From the NCBI GenBank assembly GCA_900074745.1, contig LT598463.1, positions 255,926-319,925 on the forward strand: a stretch of DNA of 64,000 bases. The letters run 5' to 3'. The notes below the pieces were generated by a model. That model was not told where the DNA came from. It saw only the letters and a list, made by a program, of their open reading frames with translations, and did not search any database. Below are positions 39,350 through 49,661 of the stretch, piece by piece. This stretch comes from Lachancea mirantina (Eukaryota; Ascomycota; Saccharomycetes; Saccharomycetales; Saccharomycetaceae). Both the position numbers and the translations under genes were made by a program. Numbering within the stretch: position 1 is the stretch's first letter; every line of letters begins with the position of its first letter.

Positions 39350-40066
39350 TTAGTGTGCGTTGAAAGCACTTGTAATTTCATCGACAATCGGCTTGAGGAT
39401 GTCTTTTTTATTTGGGACCATGTGCCCTCCTGGATGCTCGAACGCTTTGACGTTGTTGGCTTCCTCTTCACCGTGCGTGTAGATTTTGTACAGATACTTG
39501 GATTTTTCTGCAGGAACCGCTTGGTCAGAGGCTCCGTATACAAAAAGAACTCTGGTAGTGAGTTCTAATGGGACGGTAAAATCAGAGACAAATTTGTCAG
39601 CAATGCGCAGTTCACCCGGGTGAGAAGGATCTGGCTCGGTGAACGAGTAACCTGAAAACAGTAAACTGACTTTGAACTGGGGATGGCCGGGAACCAACTT
39701 ATGGATCGTGTTGGTGACAATACTGGCAACGGCTGCACCTTGTGAAAACCCAACAATACCGTCGTAGGGCCCGTTTTCCATTATATAATCCGAAACGGTT
39801 CTCAGCGCTTCTGTCAAGTCCAGCTCCTTCGAGATATTGCTGTGGTAAAACCACGCTCTGTTCACCTGTGTGTCAAGCACCGTTTGCCATTTCTCGTCAT
39901 CCAATTCAAAAGGCAAATCCTTTCTCTCCAGCACAGCGGGACCGTCTATGTAATCGCATTGCACGCCTGCTTTCTTGAGCAGCTTTCTGATACCCGATGA
40001 TTTCTCGGAAAACACTTTAGCATTTTGCAAAAAGCCGTGTAGAAACAAAAGTCTGGGAGTCGACAT
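39350..40066 (-). CDS. FSH1: Serine hydrolase Fsh1
   Basis: An alpha/beta hydrolase of the FSH (OVCA2-like) family, 238 residues (S. cerevisiae 243). The N terminus [17 protein letters not shown] and CDYIDGP are family marks. The triad can be read: Ser108 in GFSQGAA, Asp181 in YGASDQAVP, His215 in HPGGHMVP. Its physiological substrate is unknown. It stands between SMF2 and YHK8 as YHR049W. Confidence 0.95.
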   Translation of the reverse strand: MSTPRLLFLHGFLQNAKVFSEKSSGIRKLLKKAGVQCDYIDGPAVLERKDLPFELDDEKWQTVLDTQVNRAWFYHSNISKELDLTEALRTVSDYIMENGPYDGIVGFSQGAAVASIVTNTIHKLVPGHPQFKVSLLFSGYSFTEPDPSHPGELRIADKFVSDFTVPLELTTRVLFVYGASDQAVPAEKSKYLYKIYTHGEEEANNVKAFEHPGGHMVPNKKDILKPIVDEITSAFNAH

Positions 40067-40406
40067 GTTGCTTGATGCGCTATGTCAAGTGGTTTAAAAC
40101 TTGTTCGTCTATGGTAAAGCTTCTTATAGTATTTCTTAACCGTGCTAAGTAACCGACTTATTGTATGCGAATGACGATTTCGGCGTTTGGAACGTCGATG
40201 ATTTACTTTCGGACTTAGTTCGAAAAAAGAAGCGACAAAAAGAAAATCAAAGCTCGAAAAGGATCCGTCGTTGGCGGTAAACGCTGGCGGAAGGGGGGTT
40301 TTGAAGCTGTCAAGTCTGACGTGTTTGTATCAAAATGGATATTATTATTTGTGAAGCTACAGAATGAATTATGCTTATATCTTGAGAGAAACCGTGGGCT
40401 CGTTGT
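40067..40406. promoter_or_regulatory. FSH1 promoter / YHK8 3' region
   Basis: About 340 bases with no coding potential; nothing distinctive seen. Confidence 0.4.
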
Positions 40407-42002
40407 TCAGTCCTCTCCGTCCCATGCGTAAGGGCTTTTTTCTCTCAAAGCATGTCCGTATTTTGTAAATAGAAAAGGAATTGGTATCATGGCGACTGAG
40501 ACCATTGCAAGGAGAAATATAGCCCAGTTGATTCCCATTCCTTCGTACATTTGCTCTGTGAACAGAGGAAAAACACCGCTCATAATGCACCGCACAAACG
40601 TGTTGCATCCGACCGCAGAGGCTGCGTACAATCGATAGGCGTCCACAATGTATCCTAGAACGCCGATGAAAACGTACATTACACCTGCGCCAAATATCCC
40701 TGTGCCGATCAGAGCGCCTATCCAGTGAACATGGCTATAAGAAGTCCAGGCAAAGATCATTAGCCCAATCGGGGTGATGAAAGCACCATAAAACAAAGGT
40801 TCGAACCTAAATTCGGCAACCCTGACCCCATTGTTTTGTTTCACACGTTCGGCGTATCGTTGCTGGAAGACGTAGACAGTCGGAGCAGCAAGAATTTGGC
40901 CCGCCAGTTGGCCACAGTAGCTGAGGCCGACTTCCATAGTACCAAAATGCCACAGCTTTGTGAACACCAGTGGATATGCAACGAAAAACATGTACACTAT
41001 AGCCAGTACCAGTCCCGTGTAGAAACACAACACCAATATCATTGGATCTTTCGTCAGCAGTCCGAATGGCCGGCTGGTCGAGATCGCAATTGCCCTCGGA
41101 ATACTCGTTTCTTGACGCAAACGCTCCAAAGGCGCGTAGTAACGATCATCGCCAGTTTCTGAACGCAGTCTACGCGCTTTTTCAATCAGAAGAATCGGCT
41201 TGTAGGTTTCTTTTACTGAAACTGTTATAGCCAACAAAGCCGCGCCTGTAGCAAGGCACATGACCCCGAACGTCCAGCGGTATGAGTGTCCATAAAGCGC
41301 GCCACTGATCAAGGGACCAATTGCAGGTCCAACAAATGGCGCGGTGGTATAAAGAGCCATGGGGATACCGATCTGAGCCTTATTGTAAAGGTCGCTCACC
41401 ACACCGCCAGCCACGCTCAGGAATGGACTACCGAAAAACCCAGACAAGCACCTGCCGACTAACATGCCGCCGATATTGGGACTGAAGATGGTCAGGATTT
41501 GGAAACAGACGCTCAGCATCAGCGAGCAAATGAATGTGATTTTCCGCCCGTACAATTCGCTCAGTGGCGAAAACAACAGAGGACCCACCGCCATTCCGAA
41601 AATGTACAGCGAGATGCCAAGAATACTTACCTCTCGCGAGATATGGAAATGATCAATGATGTGCGGCGAAGCCAGCGTCCAGCACGAAGACGTGATGGTG
41701 ATGATGATCGTGGTCAGGGTCACCACAACCGTCACGTAGGCCTTGTAAACAAGCGAAAATCGTTCCATTACGTTCTCAGGATCATCGGGCTCAAGCGTCA
41801 CTTCGAACCGGCGTTTCTCGTCGTTTTCCCTTGAATTCTGCGCTTCATCGCTAGGTGTACTGGCGGATCGCTCAATTGACAAATGCTCTGAAGCATTACC
41901 GTCTTCCACTTTCAAATTTTCCTGCAGCCGCTCTTCATCAATTCCTGTATTAGTCGAACAGTAGCTATTGGCCATTTCGCTATTTGATAAATAACTAGCC
42001 AT
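40407..42002 (-). CDS. YHK8: MFS drug:proton antiporter (DHA1 family)
   Basis: A 531-residue twelve-segment major facilitator (S. cerevisiae Yhk8, 514), of the DHA1 family of multidrug exporters. The first about 95 residues are acidic and cytosolic. Marks include FSPLSELYGRKITF (loop 2-3 motif A), LVGRCLSGFFGSPFLSVAGGVVSDL (motif around segment 4) and APFVGPAIGPLISGALYG (antiporter motif C in segment 5), each typical. It is YHR048W by position, next to AAP1 in S. cerevisiae but here parted from it by the hAT insertion. Confidence 0.92.
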   Translation of the reverse strand: MASYLSNSEMANSYCSTNTGIDEERLQENLKVEDGNASEHLSIERSASTPSDEAQNSRENDEKRRFEVTLEPDDPENVMERFSLVYKAYVTVVVTLTTIIITITSSCWTLASPHIIDHFHISREVSILGISLYIFGMAVGPLLFSPLSELYGRKITFICSLMLSVCFQILTIFSPNIGGMLVGRCLSGFFGSPFLSVAGGVVSDLYNKAQIGIPMALYTTAPFVGPAIGPLISGALYGHSYRWTFGVMCLATGAALLAITVSVKETYKPILLIEKARRLRSETGDDRYYAPLERLRQETSIPRAIAISTSRPFGLLTKDPMILVLCFYTGLVLAIVYMFFVAYPLVFTKLWHFGTMEVGLSYCGQLAGQILAAPTVYVFQQRYAERVKQNNGVRVAEFRFEPLFYGAFITPIGLMIFAWTSYSHVHWIGALIGTGIFGAGVMYVFIGVLGYIVDAYRLYAASAVGCNTFVRCIMSGVFPLFTEQMYEGMGINWAIFLLAMVSVAMIPIPFLFTKYGHALREKSPYAWDGED

Positions 42003-42557
42003 GTTTGCGAATTCTGTACGATCGGATACAGAACAAACTATACAATCTAAACACGCTGCAGAACAATTTGAGCCTATATGGCTCGCATTTATATCACGCT
42101 GCTATAATTCTGCTATGGAGGTTTGACTAATTCCTTAGGTTATGAATGATGGAATTTGATGGTAAACCCTTAACATAAAGAGCAGTTGTGTTGAAAAGTG
42201 CGGCGTTAAGCGGCGGAACTGCGGCGATCGGCCGCGCTCGGCCGAGGTAGTCAGATGTACTAACTCCGCTCTTTCGTCTTACTAATTCCGGTGCGTCAAT
42301 AGCGATATTATTTCCACCCGTGCACCTTGTCATCTCTCTATATACGAAAACCTTGATCGATTGTGCATTTCATACGAGTAATCTACTCATGCAGCTTATC
42401 ATTTTACACGTGTGTGACTTATTGGATTACTTTGACGGATTAAGTAGATTTTTCATCCTGGACCAAAACGCGAAAGTCGGTGGCTTCGTCAAAAACGTTG
42501 GACAAGGTTAAATTGGATACGCGTTATCACCAATTCACTATGTAGCTTTGCCCCGAG
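42003..42557. other. YHK8 / hAT divergent region
   Basis: About 555 bases upstream of both YHK8 (leftwards) and the hAT transposase (rightwards). The 5' end of the element should lie here. A GC-rich, CGG-repeating patch at 42200-42247 stands out and a TACTAAC sequence occurs at 42258. No terminal inverted repeat matching the sequence 3' of the transposase could be found by eye. Confidence 0.5.
42200..42247. promoter_or_regulatory. GC-rich CGG/CCG palindrome cluster
   Basis: Within 48 bases there are repeated GCGGCG units, CGATCG and CGGCCG, and the perfect 10-bp palindrome CTCGGCCGAG (42237-42246). Such CGG/CCG arrays suit Zn2Cys6 regulators, which often control drug exporters like YHK8, or subterminal transposase-binding sites of hAT elements. 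Confidence 0.5.
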
Positions 42558-44912
42558 ATGATGTGTCCAGAGGGTTTAAGTTCTCAGCGTCTTTTTGTAG
42601 AACAGCTAATGCCGTTACAAGACTCTTCTTCAGAAACGCGTCAACGACGCGTTTCCTTCATAGCGGCAAAAACATCGAATAACGGCAATTCATCTGGCTG
42701 GATGATGAAGTCTTCAATACGGTCCTTTTTCGAATTGAATACCATAGATGGACAACTGAAGGCTAAGTGTATGTACTGTGGCAAGCAGTATTCAGAGGGA
42801 GACTGCGTAGGTAATATGGCCAAACATGTCCGGGCATTGCATCCCAATGCATTTAAGGCAAAGGGAAAAGTCTTGAAAACAAGACCGATGAAAGTAGCTC
42901 AATTCATCACGGATGAGCGCAAGAGAAACCCTGGAATTTTTGGAACGGCAATGCTGGTCGTGGAACAACTTCTACCACTTAGTTTTGTGCTGTCACCGGC
43001 GTGGGCTAGCTACAGTGAACTGTGTTCTACCCAAGCTACCATCAGATCAAGAAGCACACTGGTGAAAAAATTGAAGTTGTATTCTACCAACATGAATGAG
43101 ACTTTACTAGCAAATCTAAAGGAATCTCAATTCGTCAATATCCAGCTCGGGATACGGACAGCGTCCGACGGTGAATCATTTTTGGCCATGATGGTCTCGT
43201 TTGCTCCGAACATTTGGGACCCTAAGACTTTAGATTTGGCCAACAATCCAAGCATTTTGCTCAACAACTCAGGAAAAGCCCACAACAATCACATCCTGGA
43301 TTTTACAAGTTTGGGCGACAGGAAACGTACTGGAGAAGACCTTAGCAAGACGGTTCTTTCCCTGTTGCAAAAATACGAGCTCACCGAAAAAATGGCAACT
43401 CTAACGATGGACGGTGCCTCAGCTAATGAATCAATTTTCTTCGAACTGTGCTACGGCGCTTTCAATGCTTTAAGCCCGTTTGCGCATCGCTTATTTGGAA
43501 AAATCCGTTACATAAGGTGTGCCAGTAATATTTTGAACCTTCAAATTGAGGCGGCTACTAGAGCTTTGTTGAAGAATACTCGTTTCCTCAACGCATTTGC
43601 GAAATTACAGAAGCTGGCCAAAATTATGAGACAATCATCCCGTATGTCTTGCAGTCTAAGGTTGAAGAAAATTCCACTTCTTCCCTTGGAGACACCAAGC
43701 AGACGCATATATCTTTGGTCCCTGCTTCGTGTTTTCTTGGATAATCATGGCAAGTATCAGGCCTGGCATTCACAACTGCTTGAGGATGGTCAGGAAGATT
43801 TGGCACTCAAGATTGAAGAATGTATTTGTTTCGATAAAAGAACCATGGAATTATGCAAGTATATCCTGCAAACTCTTCGGTTGTTCAACGATTTGAACTT
43901 AAAGCTTCAGCGTGATAACTTTAATCACCTTTCCAATGGCGTTCCATTGTACTACTTATTGCAACATTTCTATGACACATGTGCAAAAGCTTCTTCAGGC
44001 TCTCGTATCACGAAGAGCCGGTCAACTTATGACTATTCCTTTTTGAATGGATCCGCTGATCTCAATTGTGAAGATAAGAAGCATGTGCTTGATGCTGTAG
44101 ACTTTGCAGGAGCTTTACATCAGGAATACATGAGTTACGTCCGGTGTAATCCCCTGTACTACGTCGCTGTCATGCTAGATCCCACCAGTAAAGTTGAAGG
44201 CATCTTTGACATGACGACCCCTGAAGAAGGTACCGCCAGAGTCCTAGAGGCGCAAGCTTTCATAAAAAAATACATGAGAGAATGCGGCCCAGAAAAAGAG
44301 TCGGGATCTCAGCAGATTGTGGAGAACCCAATCCGCTCACTCTCAAGGTCCAGCTTGTACTTCAACAAGGAAGATCTTTCAGCAGAAGAGAGCTCGGAAA
44401 GCTCCGCTCATGGAACGGAGCTGCAGAATGCGAGTTCAGAGGGGTACACCGAAGAGTGGATTCAGTATCAACAGGAACCAAAGTTAGTGGCCAAGTCAAA
44501 TGAAGAAGCTATTTGCTGGTGGTATGAACGCAGACAGAAGTATCCCAAATTGTTCAAGCTGGCCATTTCGCTCTATTACACGAAATTAAGTGCGTGTAAC
44601 GTGGGAGAATGTTTTTCCCTAGCTGGAACTGTTATGACGAAGGACAGCAGACGTCTCAAACATGTTGATTTTGGTACCCTTCTGGTCCTGAGAGACAGAT
44701 TTACGAAATTCGGATTTCTCGACTGTTCATCAACAGATTCAAACGATTCGGATTATGCATTGGATGACTTCAACAGGACTGGGGAACAACTTCACGATGA
44801 TTACGATTCTACGGAAGTCGATTACCACGATAATGAATTTAGTTACGACGACGGAGAGGAGGACGAAAATGATACTTGTTACGAAAACGAAGCTAGTTAT
44901 CAAAGGGCTTAG
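42558..44912 (+). mobile_element. hAT-family transposase gene (Rover/Roamer-like), intact ORF
   Basis: A 784-residue hAT transposase. A BED-type zinc finger has Cys71, Cys74, His90, His95 (CMYC...HVRALH). The DDE residues are all present: Asp204 in TASDGESF, Asp285 in MDGASAN, Glu684 in GECFSLAG. The C-terminal hAT dimerisation region (WWYERRQKYPKLFKLAISLYY, then MTKDSRRLKHVDFGTLL) is well formed, followed by a very acidic tail. One departure: the usual histidine of the RC..H.LNL motif is Asn324. There is no stop or frameshift, so it is either a recent copy or a domesticated gene. It sits between YHK8 and AAP1, which are direct neighbours in S. cerevisiae. hAT families named Rover and Roamer are known from Lachancea. 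Confidence 0.9.
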
Positions 44913-45430
44913 CATATAGAAGAAGTAAGGAAGGTTGCTGTGGCATACGATTTGTATTATATATAGACGACGAGCGGCGATAACTCGATCTTTGTACGAG
45001 TTTAAATTGGGTTGCGGACGTCTATCACGGGTGTTTCGAATTTTTGTGGTCGCTACGTCGTTTAAATGCTTACAGAGTAGCGAAAAATACTTGGCCGTGC
45101 TCGACATTCCTCAGTGATACTCCTGTAGCTTGCATGTCGGATCAATTCTTGTATTCTCGGTGAACGGGGTCAAAGGGTATTTGAGAAGGCCGATCTCGTT
45201 AGTTGCGAGGGCGACTTTCGAAGGTGACGTCCGCGGCTCTTGTGGTGTTTGGGTTTCATGAACTCCTCGGCGGCTGCTCGACGGCTGGTCGGGCCTAGAA
45301 CCGAGAATGCGGGTCCATCCTTTTCGGTTGGGGTACGGGATTGATGATCAACACCCTCGAAGAAAAGGTATAAAAGGGCATACGAAAGTGGCGACCCCCC
45401 TGTTTTCTCGATTCTTTCGCTGAGCACTTT

Positions 45431-46024
45431 TTGTCTTTACAGACAAACAATGGCGTGTATATGAGCTTCAATAGATACAATTCATATAGATTACGCTCTA
45501 GAACAGTACATAAGGCTAGTCGACGGCGGGTTCCAGCAATGGGACAAGGTGCGGTGATTCGAGCAAAGCAAAGAGCTGTGTCGTTGTGTACGGATGTCCT
45601 AGAACTATCTATCCTCGTTGAACCGGCGAGCGACGATTGGCACTGGGTGCTCGAGATTAACAGGCTACCACAGGTCGGTGAGGAGTGGAAAGAAGGTCAA
45701 GCCGTGATGTTTCAACGAACAATGCTGGCAAGTCAGCTTATTTCGAGGAATGTGTGGGGTTCGACGCGCGCTACACGAGCTCCGTATGCGGAGCTCGTAA
45801 CGCGAGCGTTGAGATTACCAAGGTTAGTGGCTGGATACAGCTCAGGCCGAATCCAGCCTAGACTGATGTCAGTCTCGAAACAAACTCTCGGAAGAAGCTA
45901 CTTCACGGCGTCAAAAATGTCATGTGGGAAATGCGAGAAGGCGAAACAGCACTTGCATGCAAAAGGGTATGTACATGAGGAGGGGAGAGGTGAGTCTTAC
46001 GATTACAACGGGGTTGTCCTTTAA
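45431..46024 (+). CDS. Orphan ORF, 197 codons, beside the hAT gene
   Basis: An open frame of 197 codons with no family I recognise. It is Arg-rich, begins within a pyrimidine/AT-rich leader with a TATA-like GGTATAAAAGG about 60 bases upstream (near 45367), and ends with a CGKCEKAKQHLHAKGY segment that has one CxxC and two histidines. A perfect hairpin lies inside it. It may be a lineage-specific gene, an ORF belonging to the inserted element, or chance in GC-richer DNA. Confidence 0.3.
   Translation: MSLQTNNGVYMSFNRYNSYRLRSRTVHKASRRRVPAMGQGAVIRAKQRAVSLCTDVLELSILVEPASDDWHWVLEINRLPQVGEEWKEGQAVMFQRTMLASQLISRNVWGSTRATRAPYAELVTRALRLPRLVAGYSSGRIQPRLMSVSKQTLGRSYFTASKMSCGKCEKAKQHLHAKGYVHEEGRGESYDYNGVVL
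45775..45798. repeat. Perfect 10-bp inverted repeat, 4-base loop
   Basis: ACGAGCTCCG (45775-45784) and its exact complement CGGAGCTCGT (45789-45798) around TATG, with CGCG on each outer side. It would form a stable hairpin in DNA or RNA and lies inside the orphan ORF. Confidence 0.8.
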
Positions 46025-46607
46025 GGCCAGACAGCTGGAGGTCGAGGGAGCCCGTGCGAGCAGCTAAGCTAGAGATTTTGAGGGAACTCAAGTTTACTGT
46101 TGCAAAGGCCGAAACAAGGTGAGCGCAGCGTCAGCGAACGCTGCTGATGTTGTTGGATGTATGTGTCAAGTTGGTAAGAGGTTGCATGTACCGCGCATTC
46201 TCTGCCGCGGTTTCTCTGGCGTTTCCCACTGAAGTTGCAGACATCATTCTAGACGACTAGAGTATGGGCCGCTCTCTGCTCCCTTTCCTGCCACACCGCT
46301 GCACGGCTATAAGGGCCATTCGGAGACGTCTAAGAGAGAAAAAAATGTCATTGTGTTGGATACCTTGCCTCCATCGACAGACATAAAAGAGTCTATTTCG
46401 GTTAGTGGCAAGTTTCTGAATTATTCGACCCGACAAAAGCGACTAGTGATTCCATCAATTGAGCCGTCTTTGAACCTTGGATTCAGCCATCGAACGACTC
46501 GATTACTAGCGGCGTTAGAAATTTCCTTATTTAGGACACCCTTAAAAGTCGTTTTAGTCTGAAAGAAAGCTTTCAAGAGTGACAAGTATAACTAACAGGC
46601 TTCGAAA

Positions 46608-49187
46608 ATGAGTAGTTCGGCACCAGAACGTGAAATTTTACCTCAGAACGTCAGTCCGCTTCATTACGATGTGACGCTTGAACCTGATTTCACCACTTTT
46701 AAGTTCCAGGGAAATGTTAAGATTGACTTGAAAGTCAATGACGCGTCCACTTCTTTTGTAGAGCTCAACACACTTGAAATCGATATTCAGTCAGCTTGCA
46801 TTGGCAGCACTCCTGCTTTGGACTGGAAGTTTGACGATAGCAAGCAAAGAGTTAGGTTTAACTTTCCAGAAGGTACCATGAAGGATACTGTGACGCTGGA
46901 GCTGGCATTTGTAGGTGTGTTGAACGACAACATGGCGGGTTTCTACAGGGCGAAATACACCGACAAGAAAACTGGAGAAACAAAGTACATGGCCACGACG
47001 CAAATGGAGGCAACCGATGCTAGAAGAGCCTTCCCTTGTTTCGACGAGCCCAACTTGAAGGCTACGTTCGGTATCACGTTGATCTCGGAACCCAAGCTAA
47101 CTCATCTCTCAAACATGGATGTCAAATCTGAGCAAATCAAGGATGACAAGAAGATCACGGTCTTCAATGTTAGTCCAAAAATGTCCACTTATTTGGTGGC
47201 CTTTATCGTTGCGGAATTGAACTATGTCGAAAACAAGGACTTCCGTATTCCAATTAGGGTTTATGCCACCCCCGGTGACGAACACCTAGGTGTTTTTGCC
47301 GCTAATTTGACCGCTAAGACGCTCGATTTTTTCGAACGTACGTTCGGCATCAAGTATCCATTACCAAAATTGGATAATGTCGCTGTGCATGAGTTCAGTG
47401 CGGGAGCTATGGAAAATTGGGGCCTGGTCACTTACAGAGTTGTAGACTTGCTATTAGACCGTGAAAACTCGACACTGGATCGTGTTGAAAGAGTCGCAGA
47501 AGTTGTTCAGCACGAATTGGCTCATCAATGGTTCGGAAATTTGGTTACCATGGATTGGTGGGAAGGTCTATGGCTAAATGAAGGTTTCGCCACCTGGATG
47601 TCATGGTATTCGTGCAACGAATTCGAACCAGAATGGAAAGTTTGGGAGCAATACGTTGCTGATAATTTGCAAAGTGCTCTAACTCTTGACTCTCTAAGAT
47701 CATCTCACCCTATCGAGGTACCTGTCAAGCGCGCAGACGAAATCAATCAGATTTTTGACGCCATCTCATACTCAAAGGGATCGTCCCTCTTGAGAATGAT
47801 TTCGAAGTGGCTAGGAGAAGATGTTTTCATCAAGGGTGTTTCACAGTATCTTGCCAAATTCAAGTATGGGAATGCCAAAACTGAAGATCTGTGGGACGCC
47901 TTATCTCAGGCATCTGGTAAAGATGTCCGCAAAGTGATGGACATTTGGACCAAAAAAGTCGGGTTTCCTGTGGTCACCGTCGAGGAAAAGGGCAATGAAA
48001 TTACGTTCCAACAAAACCGTTATTTGACTACAAACGACGTTACTGCTTCCGAAGATGAGACCTTGTACCCCGTGTTCTTGTCTTTGAAGACTGACAGGGG
48101 AGTTGACAACTCGCTCGTTTTGGATGGGAGAACCAGATCCATCAAATTGGAAAACTCTGAGTTTTTCAAAGTTAATGCTGAACAAGCCGGCATCTACGTT
48201 ACCTCTTATTCTGATGCCAGATGGGAAAAACTCGGTAGCCAAGCTGGAAAATTGTCAGTTGAGGATCGTACCGGTTTGGTCGCCGAAGCGAGATCTTTGT
48301 CTGCATCTGGTTACACCTCTACTAAAAACTTTCTGAACCTGATTTCTCAGTGGAAAGATGAAGACTCGTTTGTTGTGTGGCAACAAATCGTGAACAGCTT
48401 TTCTCAATTAAAGCTGGCTTGGCTTTTCGAGCCCGAAAATGTTAGAGAAGGTTTGAATGAGTTCGCCAGACAGTTGTATTCCGGTAAAATCAATGAATTA
48501 GGCTGGGATTTCACTGCTTCTGAACCATTTGCCACTCAGCGTCTAAAAGTTGAACTTTTCTCCGCTGCTTGCGCAGCAGAGGAATCCAAAGTGGTTGCAT
48601 CTGCTTTGAAAATGTTTGCAACGTATGCTTCAGGTGATAAAGATGCTATTCCTGCCTTAATCAAGCCATCTGTTTTTAGCACAGTCGCTAAGAAGGGTGG
48701 GGTCGACAACTACGATAAGCTCTTGGCCATTTACAAGAACCCAGTTTCCACAGATGAAAAACTTGCCGCTCTGAGATCACTTGGAAGGTTTTCTGAACCC
48801 GAATTGATCCAAAGAACCCTTAAGTATTTGTTTGATGGAACGGTTCTAAACCAGGACATTTACATCCCCATGCAAGGTTTGAGATCGCATGCTGCTGGTG
48901 TTAGAGCGCTGTGGACTTGGCTCCAAGACAATTGGGATGAGGTCACCAAGAGACTTCCACCCGGCCTAACAATTTTGAGTGCCGTGGTTACATTAAGTAC
49001 TTCTGGTTTCACATCTCAGGAGGCTATCAACGAAATCAAGCATTTCTTCTCATCCAAATCCACCAAGGGTTTCGATCAAGGGTTGGCTCAATCTTTAGAC
49101 ACCATTACTTCCAAGTCTAAGTGGCTCGCCCGCGACCGCAAGGTGGTTATTGATTTTTTGAAAGACCATGGGTTCTTCAAAGAGTAA
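46608..49187 (+). CDS. AAP1: M1-family zinc aminopeptidase (Aap1/Ape2)
   Basis: 859 residues (S. cerevisiae Aap1, 856). A broad-specificity neutral aminopeptidase that trims N-terminal residues and, in S. cerevisiae, affects glycogen. The exopeptidase motif GAMENWG is at 266-272, and the zinc site HELAHx18E has His302, His306 and Glu325 in HELAHQWFGN and LWLNEGFATW. The C-terminal ERAP1-like helical domain is complete. AAP1 (YHR047C) and APE2 (YKL157W) are S. cerevisiae duplicates, and YKL157W lies next to RCN1 and ELF1 there, so this gene is the single pre-duplication form. Ape2's N-terminal extension is missing here. Confidence 0.96.
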   Translation: MSSSAPEREILPQNVSPLHYDVTLEPDFTTFKFQGNVKIDLKVNDASTSFVELNTLEIDIQSACIGSTPALDWKFDDSKQRVRFNFPEGTMKDTVTLELAFVGVLNDNMAGFYRAKYTDKKTGETKYMATTQMEATDARRAFPCFDEPNLKATFGITLISEPKLTHLSNMDVKSEQIKDDKKITVFNVSPKMSTYLVAFIVAELNYVENKDFRIPIRVYATPGDEHLGVFAANLTAKTLDFFERTFGIKYPLPKLDNVAVHEFSAGAMENWGLVTYRVVDLLLDRENSTLDRVERVAEVVQHELAHQWFGNLVTMDWWEGLWLNEGFATWMSWYSCNEFEPEWKVWEQYVADNLQSALTLDSLRSSHPIEVPVKRADEINQIFDAISYSKGSSLLRMISKWLGEDVFIKGVSQYLAKFKYGNAKTEDLWDALSQASGKDVRKVMDIWTKKVGFPVVTVEEKGNEITFQQNRYLTTNDVTASEDETLYPVFLSLKTDRGVDNSLVLDGRTRSIKLENSEFFKVNAEQAGIYVTSYSDARWEKLGSQAGKLSVEDRTGLVAEARSLSASGYTSTKNFLNLISQWKDEDSFVVWQQIVNSFSQLKLAWLFEPENVREGLNEFARQLYSGKINELGWDFTASEPFATQRLKVELFSAACAAEESKVVASALKMFATYASGDKDAIPALIKPSVFSTVAKKGGVDNYDKLLAIYKNPVSTDEKLAALRSLGRFSEPELIQRTLKYLFDGTVLNQDIYIPMQGLRSHAAGVRALWTWLQDNWDEVTKRLPPGLTILSAVVTLSTSGFTSQEAINEIKHFFSSKSTKGFDQGLAQSLDTITSKSKWLARDRKVVIDFLKDHGFFKE

Positions 49188-49661
49188 ATTTCTACGCGGT
49201 AGATTTAAAGCACATTTATAATTGTCTTTAAAAACGTTCCTCGGTGATATACTTGTTTTTAACGCTAAGATCGACTTTTAGGCTGTAATGGAATATTGTG
49301 AAGGACATTCAAAGAATGAATTAACCGCAACATTGACGGAAGTGCAAATATTTGCAACGAATCGTAAAGATTCCACTTGTAGTGACCCTTTTATAGGATA
49401 AATTCATATTGTTTAGATTTTTGTTTAATTCGACTGGTTTTACTGTATTATAAACGTGGTGATTGATTTCTTTTCGATAGCCCGATAACGTTACATCACA
49501 AAGATCGAGAAACCGAGAGCTTGTGTTCCTGAATCAGCCGGAATTCACGAGAATACGTCTGCAATCAACCCCAATTAATTTGAGATCGATTGATTTGAAT
49601 CTTTTTCAAGACCTAATAGTGGTATTGACTCGATATTATATCGAGTGGACAGATCAAAATA
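49188..49661. promoter_or_regulatory. AAP1 3' / INM1 promoter region
   Basis: About 470 AT-rich bases between tandem genes. No coding potential. Nothing distinctive recognised. Confidence 0.45.

Larger units (their letters stand above)
44913..46607. other. Unexplained 1.7 kb between hAT gene and AAP1
   Basis: Much longer than a usual yeast promoter. It contains a 197-codon ORF (listed separately), a hairpin, and a 9-bp inverted repeat ATTCTCGGT (45153-45161) / ACCGAGAAT (45300-45308). The 9-mer GCGGCGTTA at 46509-46517 recurs in direct orientation at 42200-42208 on the other side of the hAT gene. The 3' end of the element must lie here but no terminal repeat was recognised. Confidence 0.5.

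Noticed and set aside
42258-42302. TACTAAC followed by a TAG as a spliceosomal intron 5' of the hAT ORF
   Set aside because: No convincing GTATGT-type donor at a proper distance; the transposase reading frame is complete without splicing.
46353-46562. 69-codon plus-strand ORF upstream of AAP1
   Set aside because: Short, no signature, lies in the AAP1 leader/promoter; not separable from chance.
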